DNA of 64,000 nt from Pseudomonas sp. JUb42 (GTDB lineage: Bacteria; Pseudomonadota; Gammaproteobacteria; Pseudomonadales; Pseudomonadaceae). Each line of letters starts with the position of its first letter. Position 1 is the stretch's first letter. The notes below the pieces were generated by a model. The model did not search any database, was not told the origin of the DNA, and worked only from the letters and a program-made list of their open reading frames with translations. Shown piece after piece: positions 34,340 through 41,173 of this stretch. The stretch covers positions 124,001 through 188,000 of the forward strand of contig NZ_JANUFD010000014.1 in the NCBI RefSeq assembly GCF_024807945.1, in the 5' to 3' direction. The translations under genes and the position numbers were made by a program.

Positions 34340-35434
34340 ATGTCCAATAACAAGATCGCCTGTACCCGCTATCTGACTCCCGAGGGTCAACTCAATACGT
34401 CACTGCCCGCCTGGGCCGATGATTTCAACCTGCTGACCCGTCTCTACCGGCAGATGGTCCTGACCCGCCTGTTCGACCAGAAAGCCGTCGCCCTGCAACG
34501 CACCGGCCGCATCGGCACCTACGCGCCGACCCTTGGCCAGGAAGCCATAGGCGTGGCCATCGGCAGCCTGATGCGCAGCGAAGACGTGCTGATTCCCTAC
34601 TATCGCGACACCGCCGTGCAACTCATGCGCGGAGTGCGCATGGAAGAAATCCTCCTGTACTGGGGCGGTGACGAGCGCGGCAGCGACTATGCCGAACCTG
34701 CCGTGGCCCAGGACTTCCCGCTCTGCGTGCCCATCGCCACCCAGGCCTTGCATGCCTGTGGTGTCGCGAGTGCGTTCAAGATTCGCGGCGAGCATCGGGT
34801 CGCGGTGACCACCTGCGGCGATGGCGCCACCAGCAAGGGCGATTTCCTCGAGGCCCTGAACGTGGCGGGCGCCTGGCAGTTGCCGATTGTGTTCGTCATC
34901 AACAACAACCAGTGGGCGATCTCCGTGCCCCGGCGTATCCAGTGCGGTGCGCCGACTCTGGCGCAGAAAGCCGTGGGCGCGGGCTTCCATGGCGAACAAA
35001 TAGACGGCAACGACATTATTGCCGTGTATGACCGCATGCAGGTTGCCCTCGAACGCACCCGCCAGGGTAAGGGCCCCGTGCTGCTGGAATGCCTGAGCTA
35101 TCGGCTGGGCGATCACACCACCGCCGACGATGCGACCCGCTATCGCCCCGCCGACGAGGTCAAGCAGGCCTGGCAGGAAGAACCGATCAAACGCCTGCAA
35201 GCCTTCCTCGCCTCTCAAGGCGTGTGGGACGAAGGCCGCGAACAGGCCCTGATCAGCGAATGCCAGGGCCTGGTACAGCAGGCGGTCAGCGCCTTCGACA
35301 ATGCCGGGAGCCAGTCCCCTGAGTCGGTGATGGACCACGTCTACGCGCAATGGCCCGCTGCCTTGGCCGAACAGCGCGAGTGGTTCCTTGAGCGTGCCCA
35401 GCGTCGCGCCGGAGGTGAAGATCATGACCAGTGA
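34340..35434 (+). CDS. 2-oxoacid dehydrogenase E1 alpha subunit
   Basis: 364 residues from the ATG at 34340, with GAGGAG 6 nt upstream; a GTG at 34322 is in frame but not needed. The thiamine diphosphate motif GDGATSKGDFLEALNVAG ends in VINNNQWAIS. GRIGTYAPTLGQEAIGV and DHTTADDATRY are typical of the alpha subunit of PDH- and BCKDH-type enzymes. With the beta subunit it decarboxylates 2-oxoacids. The ldh neighbour suggests branched-chain substrates, but pyruvate-type specificity cannot be excluded. Confidence 0.85.
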   Translation: MSNNKIACTRYLTPEGQLNTSLPAWADDFNLLTRLYRQMVLTRLFDQKAVALQRTGRIGTYAPTLGQEAIGVAIGSLMRSEDVLIPYYRDTAVQLMRGVRMEEILLYWGGDERGSDYAEPAVAQDFPLCVPIATQALHACGVASAFKIRGEHRVAVTTCGDGATSKGDFLEALNVAGAWQLPIVFVINNNQWAISVPRRIQCGAPTLAQKAVGAGFHGEQIDGNDIIAVYDRMQVALERTRQGKGPVLLECLSYRLGDHTTADDATRYRPADEVKQAWQEEPIKRLQAFLASQGVWDEGREQALISECQGLVQQAVSAFDNAGSQSPESVMDHVYAQWPAALAEQREWFLERAQRRAGGEDHDQ

Positions 35435-36410
35435 AAAAATCACCCTGCTTGAGGCGGTTAATCTGGCCCTGCACCGGGCCATGGCTGAGGATGAAAATGT
35501 GTTGGTGCTCGGTGAAGACGTCGGCGTCAACGGCGGTGTGTTCCGCGCCACCCAGGGCCTGCGCGATGAGTTCGGTTTCAAGCGCGTTATCGACACGCCG
35601 TTGGCCGAAACCATGCTCGGCGGTCTGGTCGTCGGCATGGCCGCGCAGGGCCTGAAGCCGGTGCTGGAGATCCAGTTCATGGGCTTTATCTACGCCGCCA
35701 TGGAGCACTTGGTGTCCCACGCCAGCCGCATGCGCAACCGTACCCGAGGGCGCATCACTTGCCCCATGGTCCTGCGCACGCCCATGGGCGCGGGGATTCG
35801 CGCGCCGGAACATCACAGTGAAAGCACCGAAGCGATGTTCGCCCATGTCCCGGGGCTGCGCGTGGTGATTCCTTCTTCACCGGCCCGGGCCTACGGCCTG
35901 TTGCTGGCGGCCCTCGACGATCCCGATCCGGTGATCTTCCTTGAGCCAACCCGGCTCTACCGCATGAACCCGCAACCCTTGCTCGACGACGGCAAGCGCT
36001 TGCCTTTGGACACCTGCTTCACCCTGCGCGAAGGCAGCGATATCACCCTGATCAGTTGGGGCGCCAGCGTGCACGAGACCTTGCAGGCGGCTCAGGCATT
36101 GGCCGAGCAGGGCGTGTCGGCGGAGGTGATCGACGTCGCCTGCGTCAAACCCCTGGACCTGGACACCCTCGAAGCCTCGGTGCGCAAGACCGGGCGCTGC
36201 GTGATCGTCCATGAGGCGCCGCGCTCCTGCGGCGTCGGCGCAGAAATCGCCGCCAGTCTCTACGAGCGGGTGCTGCTCGATCTGCAGGCGCCGATCCAGC
36301 GCGTCACCGCCCCGGATATCCCGCCGCCACTGTATCGGCTGGAGTCGCTGTATATCCCTGGCGTGGACGACATTCTGCAGGCCTGTGACAGCGTACTGAA
36401 TTTTGCTTAG
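35424..36410 (+). CDS. 2-oxoacid dehydrogenase E1 beta subunit
   Basis: 328 residues from the ATG at 35424, with GGAGG upstream, overlapping the alpha gene by 11 nt. It shows the transketolase beta-subunit features: ENVLVLGEDVGVNGGVFRAT, RVIDTPLAETMLGGL, PMGAGIRAPEHHSEST with the histidine pair, and PSSPARAYGLLLAAL. It pairs with the alpha subunit to form the E1 heterotetramer. A REPIN separates it from the E2 gene. Confidence 0.87.
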   Translation: MTSEKITLLEAVNLALHRAMAEDENVLVLGEDVGVNGGVFRATQGLRDEFGFKRVIDTPLAETMLGGLVVGMAAQGLKPVLEIQFMGFIYAAMEHLVSHASRMRNRTRGRITCPMVLRTPMGAGIRAPEHHSESTEAMFAHVPGLRVVIPSSPARAYGLLLAALDDPDPVIFLEPTRLYRMNPQPLLDDGKRLPLDTCFTLREGSDITLISWGASVHETLQAAQALAEQGVSAEVIDVACVKPLDLDTLEASVRKTGRCVIVHEAPRSCGVGAEIAASLYERVLLDLQAPIQRVTAPDIPPPLYRLESLYIPGVDDILQACDSVLNFA

Positions 36411-36441
36411 GTCATAGAACCGGGGCTGAGGACAGAGGACC

Positions 36442-36533
36442 TGTGGGAGCGTGGCTTGCCCGCGAAGAGGTCGGTACATTCGACGTATCTTCTGGATCAA
36501 ACCATCGTATTCGCGGGCAAGCCTCGCTCCAAC
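36442..36533. repeat. REPIN inside the ldh-E1-E2 operon
   Basis: TGTGGGAGCGTGGCTTGCCC on the left, GGGCAAGCCTCGCTCCAAC on the right, 92 bp, in the 139-bp gap between E1 beta and E2. It belongs to the GGAGCGAGGCTTGCCCGCGAA subtype. Confidence 0.85.
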
Positions 36534-36549
36534 GGTGGGAGTGTAAGAG

Positions 36550-37656
36550 ATGAAATACTTCAAACTGCCCGATCTGGGCGAAGGTCTGCAGGAAGCGGAA
36601 ATCGTCGAATGGCACGTCAAGGCTGGCGATACGGTCAAGGCCGATCAACGCCTGGTCTCGGTGGAAACCGCCAAGGCCATCGTCGATATCCCCGCGCCCT
36701 ATGACGGCGTGATCAGCAAGCTCTATGGCGGCGACGGCGACATTCTGCATGTCGGCGAGCCATTACTGGCATTCGAAGGCGAGGGCGATGCGGGAACGGT
36801 GGTTGGGCGTCTGGAGGGCGGTGGCGGCAGTCAGGACGATCAGTTCTTCGTCGGTGCCGCGCCGTCCACCCGCGAGCATCTCGGCGCCCGGGCTACGCCT
36901 GCTGTGCGGCAAATGGCCCGGCAGCTGGGCGTCGATTTGAGCACCCTCAGCGGCAGTGGCGAAGCCGGTTTGATTACCCGCGCCGATGTAGAAGGCGCCG
37001 CCCAGGCCGCCCGTGATCGTTTCGGCGGGGAAAAACTGCGCGGGGTACGGCGCAGCATGGCCCTGAACATGGCCCGTTCCCATGCCGAAGTGGTGCCGGT
37101 GACCATTTTTGGCGATGCCGATCTGCACCTCTGGGGCCAGGCCCGCGACCCGCTGATTCGCCTGGGCAAGGCCATGGCGGCGGCATGCGCGGTGGAACCG
37201 GTACTCAATAGCTGGTTCGATGGCAAAACCCTGTCGATCCGCCAGCATCAAAAGCTCGATCTGGGCATCGCCGTCGACACCCCGGACGGCCTGTTCGTGC
37301 CGGTGCTGCGCAATGTTGGCGAGCGCGACGCCCAGGACCTCAAGGACGGCATGAGCCGCCTGCGCGCCGACCTCAAGGCCCGCTCCATTCCGCCTGCCGA
37401 AATGATGGGTGCGACCATCACCCTGTCCAACTTCGGCACCCTGTTCGGCCGCTACGCCAACCCCATCGTCGTCCCGCCGCAAGTGGCGATCATCGGCGCG
37501 GGCAGTATCCGCGACGAGCCGGTGGCGGTTAACGGCGAAGTGGTGGTGCACCCGATCCTGCCCCTGTCCCTGACCTTCGACCACCGCGCGGTCACCGGCG
37601 GCGAGGCAGCGCGATTTTTCCGGGCGCTGGTGGAGGCATTGGAGCAGCCCGATTAA
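36550..37656 (+). CDS. Dihydrolipoamide acyltransferase (E2) of a 2-oxoacid dehydrogenase
   Basis: 368 residues with one lipoyl domain (LPDLGEGLQEAEIVEW, lipoyl Lys42 in VETAKAIVD), one E1/E3-binding domain (about 112-147, RATPAVRQMARQLGVDLS) and a C-terminal catalytic domain. The active-site His345 lies in DHRAVTGGEAA, where the more common form is H-R-x-x-D-G; here Thr stands at the Asp position. It transfers the acyl group from E1 to CoA. No E3 gene follows, so a shared Lpd must serve. It is preceded by a REPIN. Confidence 0.85.
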   Translation: MKYFKLPDLGEGLQEAEIVEWHVKAGDTVKADQRLVSVETAKAIVDIPAPYDGVISKLYGGDGDILHVGEPLLAFEGEGDAGTVVGRLEGGGGSQDDQFFVGAAPSTREHLGARATPAVRQMARQLGVDLSTLSGSGEAGLITRADVEGAAQAARDRFGGEKLRGVRRSMALNMARSHAEVVPVTIFGDADLHLWGQARDPLIRLGKAMAAACAVEPVLNSWFDGKTLSIRQHQKLDLGIAVDTPDGLFVPVLRNVGERDAQDLKDGMSRLRADLKARSIPPAEMMGATITLSNFGTLFGRYANPIVVPPQVAIIGAGSIRDEPVAVNGEVVVHPILPLSLTFDHRAVTGGEAARFFRALVEALEQPD

Positions 37657-37696
37657 TTAAAGAGATCAACAGATCTACCTGTATGGGAGCGAACTC

Positions 37697-37788
37697 TGTG
37701 GGAGCGAATTTATTCGCGAAGGCGGTGTTGCAGGCAAGAAATCTGCAGTGGATGTACCGGCCTCCTCGCGAATGAATTCGCTCCCACA
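37697..37788. repeat. REPIN, GTGGGAGCGAATT type
   Basis: TGTGGGAGCGAATTTATTCG to GAATGAATTCGCTCCCACA, 92 bp, after the E2 stop. A further half copy (TATGGGAGCGAACTC) abuts its left end at 37682. Confidence 0.85.
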
Positions 37789-37970
37789 TTTATCTCCCAC
37801 AGATCAGTCCTCTCCATTGGAAATTATTAATGGGGTCGCACACTGCGCTCCGTTTTGGTGTGCACGCTGCCCGGCCGCGCACGCTTGCATGGCATGCCTC
37901 TTTTTTGTATCGCCTGTTTGCCCCTGATTGCCCGTCTTCACTACCTCTTTGGAGGTAGTCGAGCGCAGGT

Positions 37971-37986
37971 TGGCCGTTTATTTGCT
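37971..37986 (+). promoter_or_regulatory. Sigma-54 promoter of amt
   Basis: TGGCCG-N5-TTGCT with GG at 37972-37973, ten nucleotides, then GC at 37984-37985. It matches the -24/-12 consensus TGGCAC-N5-TTGC(A/T) except at two positions of the first block. The start site would be near 37997, and the ATG is at 38072. Confidence 0.65.
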
Positions 37987-38003
37987 TTATCTGAGGGAAT
38001 CAA

Positions 38004-38029
38004 AATTTCCTTGTGGGAATGTTTATTCC
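38004..38029 (+). promoter_or_regulatory. Operator-like palindrome downstream of the amt promoter
   Basis: The 17-mer AATTTCCTTGTGGGAAT (38004-38020), identical to one in front of gmaS, contains TTCC-N5-GGAA and continues into GGAAT-GTTT-ATTCC. It lies 17 nt after the -12 box, near the expected transcription start, as for a repressor site. Confidence 0.65.
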
Positions 38030-38071
38030 GGCAAAACGGTCATTTCAGCGTTTCATTCAAGAGGACGTGCA

Positions 38072-39388
38072 ATGAAAAACAAAGGAAGCGGTGTGCGCTA
38101 TCTGGCGTCAGGTCTATTGGCAATCGGCGCAGGCAATGCCTGGGCGGCGGATGCGCCGGTGCTCAACAGTGGCGATACCGCCTTCGTCGCCACCTGTTCA
38201 CTGGTGGTGCTGTTGATGACGTTGCCTGGCCTTGCGCTGTTCTACGGCGGCCTGGCGCGCAGCAAGAACGTGCTGTCGATCCTGATGCAGGTGTTTTCGG
38301 TCGCTTCCTTGATGTCGGTGCTGTTTGCGATCTACGGCTACAGCCTGACCTTCGCTCCCGGTGGTGACTGGCAAGCCTTTATCGGCGGCTGGGACAAGCT
38401 GTTCCTCAAGGGCGTCGGCCCGGATGCGCTGACCGGGACCATCCCCGAGTTGCTGTATTTCCTGTTCATGCTGCTGTTCGCCGCGATCACGCCAGCGATC
38501 ATCGTTGGCGGTTTTGCCGAGCGCATGAAGTTTTCGGCGGTGATGGTGTTCATGGCCATCTGGTTGACCATCAACTACGTGCCCATGGCTCATATGGCCT
38601 GGGGTGGTGGCTGGGTGTTCAACCTTGGCGTGCAGGATTTTGCGGGCGGCAACGTGGTCCACGTCAATGTCGGCATCGCCTCTCTGGTCGGCGCCTACCT
38701 GCTGGGTCGCCGTCGCGGTTTCGGCACCTCGGCCCTGGCGCCGCACAACATGACCATGACCATGACCGGCGGCTCGATGCTCTGGGTCGGCTGGCTGGGT
38801 TTCTGCGGCGGTTGCGCGTTGATGGCCAACGGTTTCGCCATGTTGGTAATGGTTAACACCATGCTCGCCAGCGCCGCCGGGGCGATTGCCTGGCAACTGG
38901 TGGAATGGAAGCATCGCGGCAAGCCGAGCATGCTCGGGGCGATCTCCGGTGCCATTGCAGGTCTGGTGGCGATCACTCCGGCCTGTGGTTTTGTCGGGCC
39001 GATGGGCGCGATCCTGCTGGGCTTTATCGTTGCGCCGATCTGCCTGTGGGCGGTGGAGAAACTCAAGCCGATCATCGGCCTGGACGACGCTTTCGATGTG
39101 TTTGGCGTGCACGGTGTCGGCGGTATCGTCGGCGGCCTGCTGACCCCGGTATTCGCCCTGCCTGTGCTGGGTGGTCTGGGCTTCACCGGCGAGCGCGGTC
39201 TGCTCGAGCAACTGGGCGTCAATGGCGGCGTGCTGCTGTTCAGCATCCTGTTCTCCGGGCTGACCAGTTGGATTGCCTATGCCATTACGGCGAAGCTGTG
39301 CCGCGGCCTGCGGGTGGATGAGGAGCAGGAAGTGGATGGCCTGGACCTGTCGGCCCATGGCGAGGTGGGATACAAATATTCGAATTGA
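38072..39388 (+). CDS. amt: Ammonium/methylammonium transporter Amt
   Basis: 438 residues from the ATG at 38072 (GAGG upstream). A cleavable signal (to AWA, about residue 25) precedes 11 membrane segments. Family residues include GLALFYGGLARSKN, the first pore His in NVVHVNVGIASLVGA, and DDAFDVFGVHGVGGIVGG with the second. Amt carries ammonium and can carry methylammonium. Placement beside the methylamine genes and a matching promoter and operator suggests a role in methylamine or ammonium uptake. No glnK is adjacent, unlike the common amtB-glnK pair. Confidence 0.92.
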   Translation: MKNKGSGVRYLASGLLAIGAGNAWAADAPVLNSGDTAFVATCSLVVLLMTLPGLALFYGGLARSKNVLSILMQVFSVASLMSVLFAIYGYSLTFAPGGDWQAFIGGWDKLFLKGVGPDALTGTIPELLYFLFMLLFAAITPAIIVGGFAERMKFSAVMVFMAIWLTINYVPMAHMAWGGGWVFNLGVQDFAGGNVVHVNVGIASLVGAYLLGRRRGFGTSALAPHNMTMTMTGGSMLWVGWLGFCGGCALMANGFAMLVMVNTMLASAAGAIAWQLVEWKHRGKPSMLGAISGAIAGLVAITPACGFVGPMGAILLGFIVAPICLWAVEKLKPIIGLDDAFDVFGVHGVGGIVGGLLTPVFALPVLGGLGFTGERGLLEQLGVNGGVLLFSILFSGLTSWIAYAITAKLCRGLRVDEEQEVDGLDLSAHGEVGYKYSN

Positions 39389-39414
39389 ATGAATTCGATT
39401 TCTCGGCCGCGCCC

Positions 39415-39501
39415 GTAGGAGCGGCTTTAGCCGCGAGGGCGTAAGCCCAGTCACCCACGCTGTGACTGATAGAGCACCCTCCCGGCTAAAGCCGGTCTTA
39501 C
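39415..39501. repeat. REPIN, GTAGGAGCGGCTTTAGCC type
   Basis: GTAGGAGCGGCTTTAGCC on the left and GGCTAAAGCCGGTCTTAC on the right, 87 bp, between the converging amt and iclR genes. Confidence 0.8.
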
Positions 39502-39515
39502 GGGTTGGTATGGGG

Positions 39516-40286
39516 TCAAGCCTCGTTGCTAAACCCCAACTCCCGGGAAATCGCCGCGCCACTGGCCAGCACCTCGGCGATCATCAGTTGCTGCGTGCCG
39601 GGGCTGTCCATCACTGCGTCCGGCCCGGACAGGTTGATCGCGGCAATGATCTGCCCGCTGTGATCGCGAATCCCCGTCGCCACCGACGTCGAGTAATCCG
39701 AACGATGCAGCACCCAGGCCTGTTGCCGATCAGCCGCGATCATTGCCAATAGTTCCGGCAGGGTCCGTGGCGCCGGGGCCGGGTAGCCGTCCAGGCGCAC
39801 GCTCTGGTAGAGCTGGCTGAGTTCGCTGTCATCCAGCCCTGACAGCAGAATCCGGCCCATGGCAGTGCAGTGGCAGGTGATACGCGTGCCGATGGGAATA
39901 TTCACCGACAGGCGTTGCGCGGCGAAGGCGCGGTACAGGTACAGGCTGTCGGTCTGTTCGCGGATGCTGAGGTGGCACGACAGCGACGTGCGATCACGCA
40001 GGGCGTTGAGATGGGGCATGGCGACTTCGACGATATCGCGACTGGCCAGGTAGCTGAAGCCATCGCTGATCACCCGGCTGCCGAGTTCGTAGTGGCTGGT
40101 GAGTTTGTTCAGGTAACCCATTTCGGTCAGGGTAAACAGGATGCGATAGCAGGCCGAGGTACTGACCCCCAGGCGCGTGGCGATTTCATTGATGCTCAGG
40201 GTGCGGGTCCGGGCATTGAACATGCCCAACACGCTGAGCCCGCGTTGCAAGGCGGGCACCCAATAGTCGGTGGTGTCTTTGTCCAT
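39516..40286 (-). CDS. IclR-family transcriptional regulator
   Basis: 256 residues from the ATG at 40286; the longer frame upstream is REP sequence. The N-terminal winged helix is GLSVLGMFNARTRTLSINEIATRLGVSTSACYRILFTL. The effector domain has GTRITCHCTAMGRILLSGL and ATGIRDHSGQIIAAINLSGP. It lies between amt and the mgd genes and may regulate either, but its own targets are not evident. Convergent with amt. Confidence 0.85.
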   Translation of the reverse strand: MDKDTTDYWVPALQRGLSVLGMFNARTRTLSINEIATRLGVSTSACYRILFTLTEMGYLNKLTSHYELGSRVISDGFSYLASRDIVEVAMPHLNALRDRTSLSCHLSIREQTDSLYLYRAFAAQRLSVNIPIGTRITCHCTAMGRILLSGLDDSELSQLYQSVRLDGYPAPAPRTLPELLAMIAADRQQAWVLHRSDYSTSVATGIRDHSGQIIAAINLSGPDAVMDSPGTQQLMIAEVLASGAAISRELGFSNEA

Positions 40287-40343
40287 GGTTGGAAACCTGT
40301 TGAAGCTGAAGGCATCGGGGCGAATTCTGCGGCGGCGGGAGAG

Positions 40344-40568
40344 TGTGGGAGCGAATTCAGTGGGAGCCGTCCCGCCGCTAACGCGCCGCGCTGTCGCGCA
40401 GCAAACACTAGCCGAGGCAGGGAGCAAATATGTGGGAGCGAATTCATTCGCGAAGAGGCCGGTACATTCGACGCATCTTCATCGCCTGGAACACCGCTTT
40501 CGCGAATGAATTCGCTCCCACAATTCGCTCCCACGGGAATTGGCCCCTACAGGAATTCGCTCCCACAG
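40344..40568. repeat. Cluster of one full REPIN and several half REPs
   Basis: A complete 92-bp REPIN of the GTGGGAGCGAATTC type (40431-40522) is flanked by partial copies: GTGGGAGCGAATTCAGTGGG at 40345 and, to the right, AATTCGCTCCCACGGG and GAATTCGCTCCCACAGC up to 40568. The partial copies overlap at GAATTC. It fills the gap between iclR and the last mgd gene. Confidence 0.8.
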
Positions 40569-40603
40569 CATCCATTGCCACAAAAACAATGTTGCCGAAG
40601 GGG

Positions 40604-41173
40604 TTACTGAAACTCCTGCATCGCATCCAGCAACGCCGCGGTGAAGTACTCCCGCGATGCCCGGTCGAAGAGGATCTGGAAGCACGGCACCGGCCCGCTG
40701 CCGAGGTTGATCACGATGGCGTTGAGCCGCGCCACCGAGGTCTGGGCCACAGCGCCTGCCGGGAAGCTTTGTGCACGCAGGTCGACGCCACAGACCTTGG
40801 CCATGACCTCGGCCACGCAATCACCGCTCAGTTGCAGCCAGGCATGGCTGTCCTGGCGTGGCAGCAGGTAGTTGGCCTGATGATCCAGCTCCCAGCGCGC
40901 TTCCTCATCGGCAATGCGCTGGCCCTGATCCTTTGTGCTGCCAAGGATGAAGTACTCGGTCTGGGACAACCGCGCCACATGGCTGCCGTCTGCCTGAGTC
41001 ACAGCCTGGTTGGGCTGTTCGGGCAGGACGAAGTCGCGGCTGCGCAGATACTCGGCGCTGAAACTGCCGCGAAAACCCACTCGCGGCAGGTCCGTCAAGT
41101 CGAGCAGGGCGCAGGGTGACAGCGCCGCCTGGGCGATGCCTTTTTCAAGATTTTCCGCTAGCAGACTGCTCAT
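40604..41173 (-). CDS. mgdD: N-methylglutamate dehydrogenase, gamma-like subunit
   Basis: 189 residues, homologous to the gamma subunit of heterotetrameric sarcosine oxidase (DLTDLPRVGFRGS, HAWLQLSGDCVAEVMAKVCGVDL, SREYFTAALLDAM). The gamma subunit is a GcvT-like structural protein that caps the complex. It overlaps the stop of mgdC by 4 nt and is the last gene of a six-gene unit purU-folD-mgdABCD. The mgd name rests on the company of gmaS and mgsABC rather than on sequence alone; soxG is the alternative. Confidence 0.75.
   Translation of the reverse strand: MSSLLAENLEKGIAQAALSPCALLDLTDLPRVGFRGSFSAEYLRSRDFVLPEQPNQAVTQADGSHVARLSQTEYFILGSTKDQGQRIADEEARWELDHQANYLLPRQDSHAWLQLSGDCVAEVMAKVCGVDLRAQSFPAGAVAQTSVARLNAIVINLGSGPVPCFQILFDRASREYFTAALLDAMQEFQ

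Noticed and set aside
37860..37960. A second sigma-54 site (TGGAGG...GAGCGC) near 37950
   Set aside because: It keeps GG-N10-GC but matches poorly otherwise, and the site at 37971 is much better placed.
40270..41119. Open frames between iclR and mgdD
   Set aside because: They translate REP repeats and then the antisense of mgdD.
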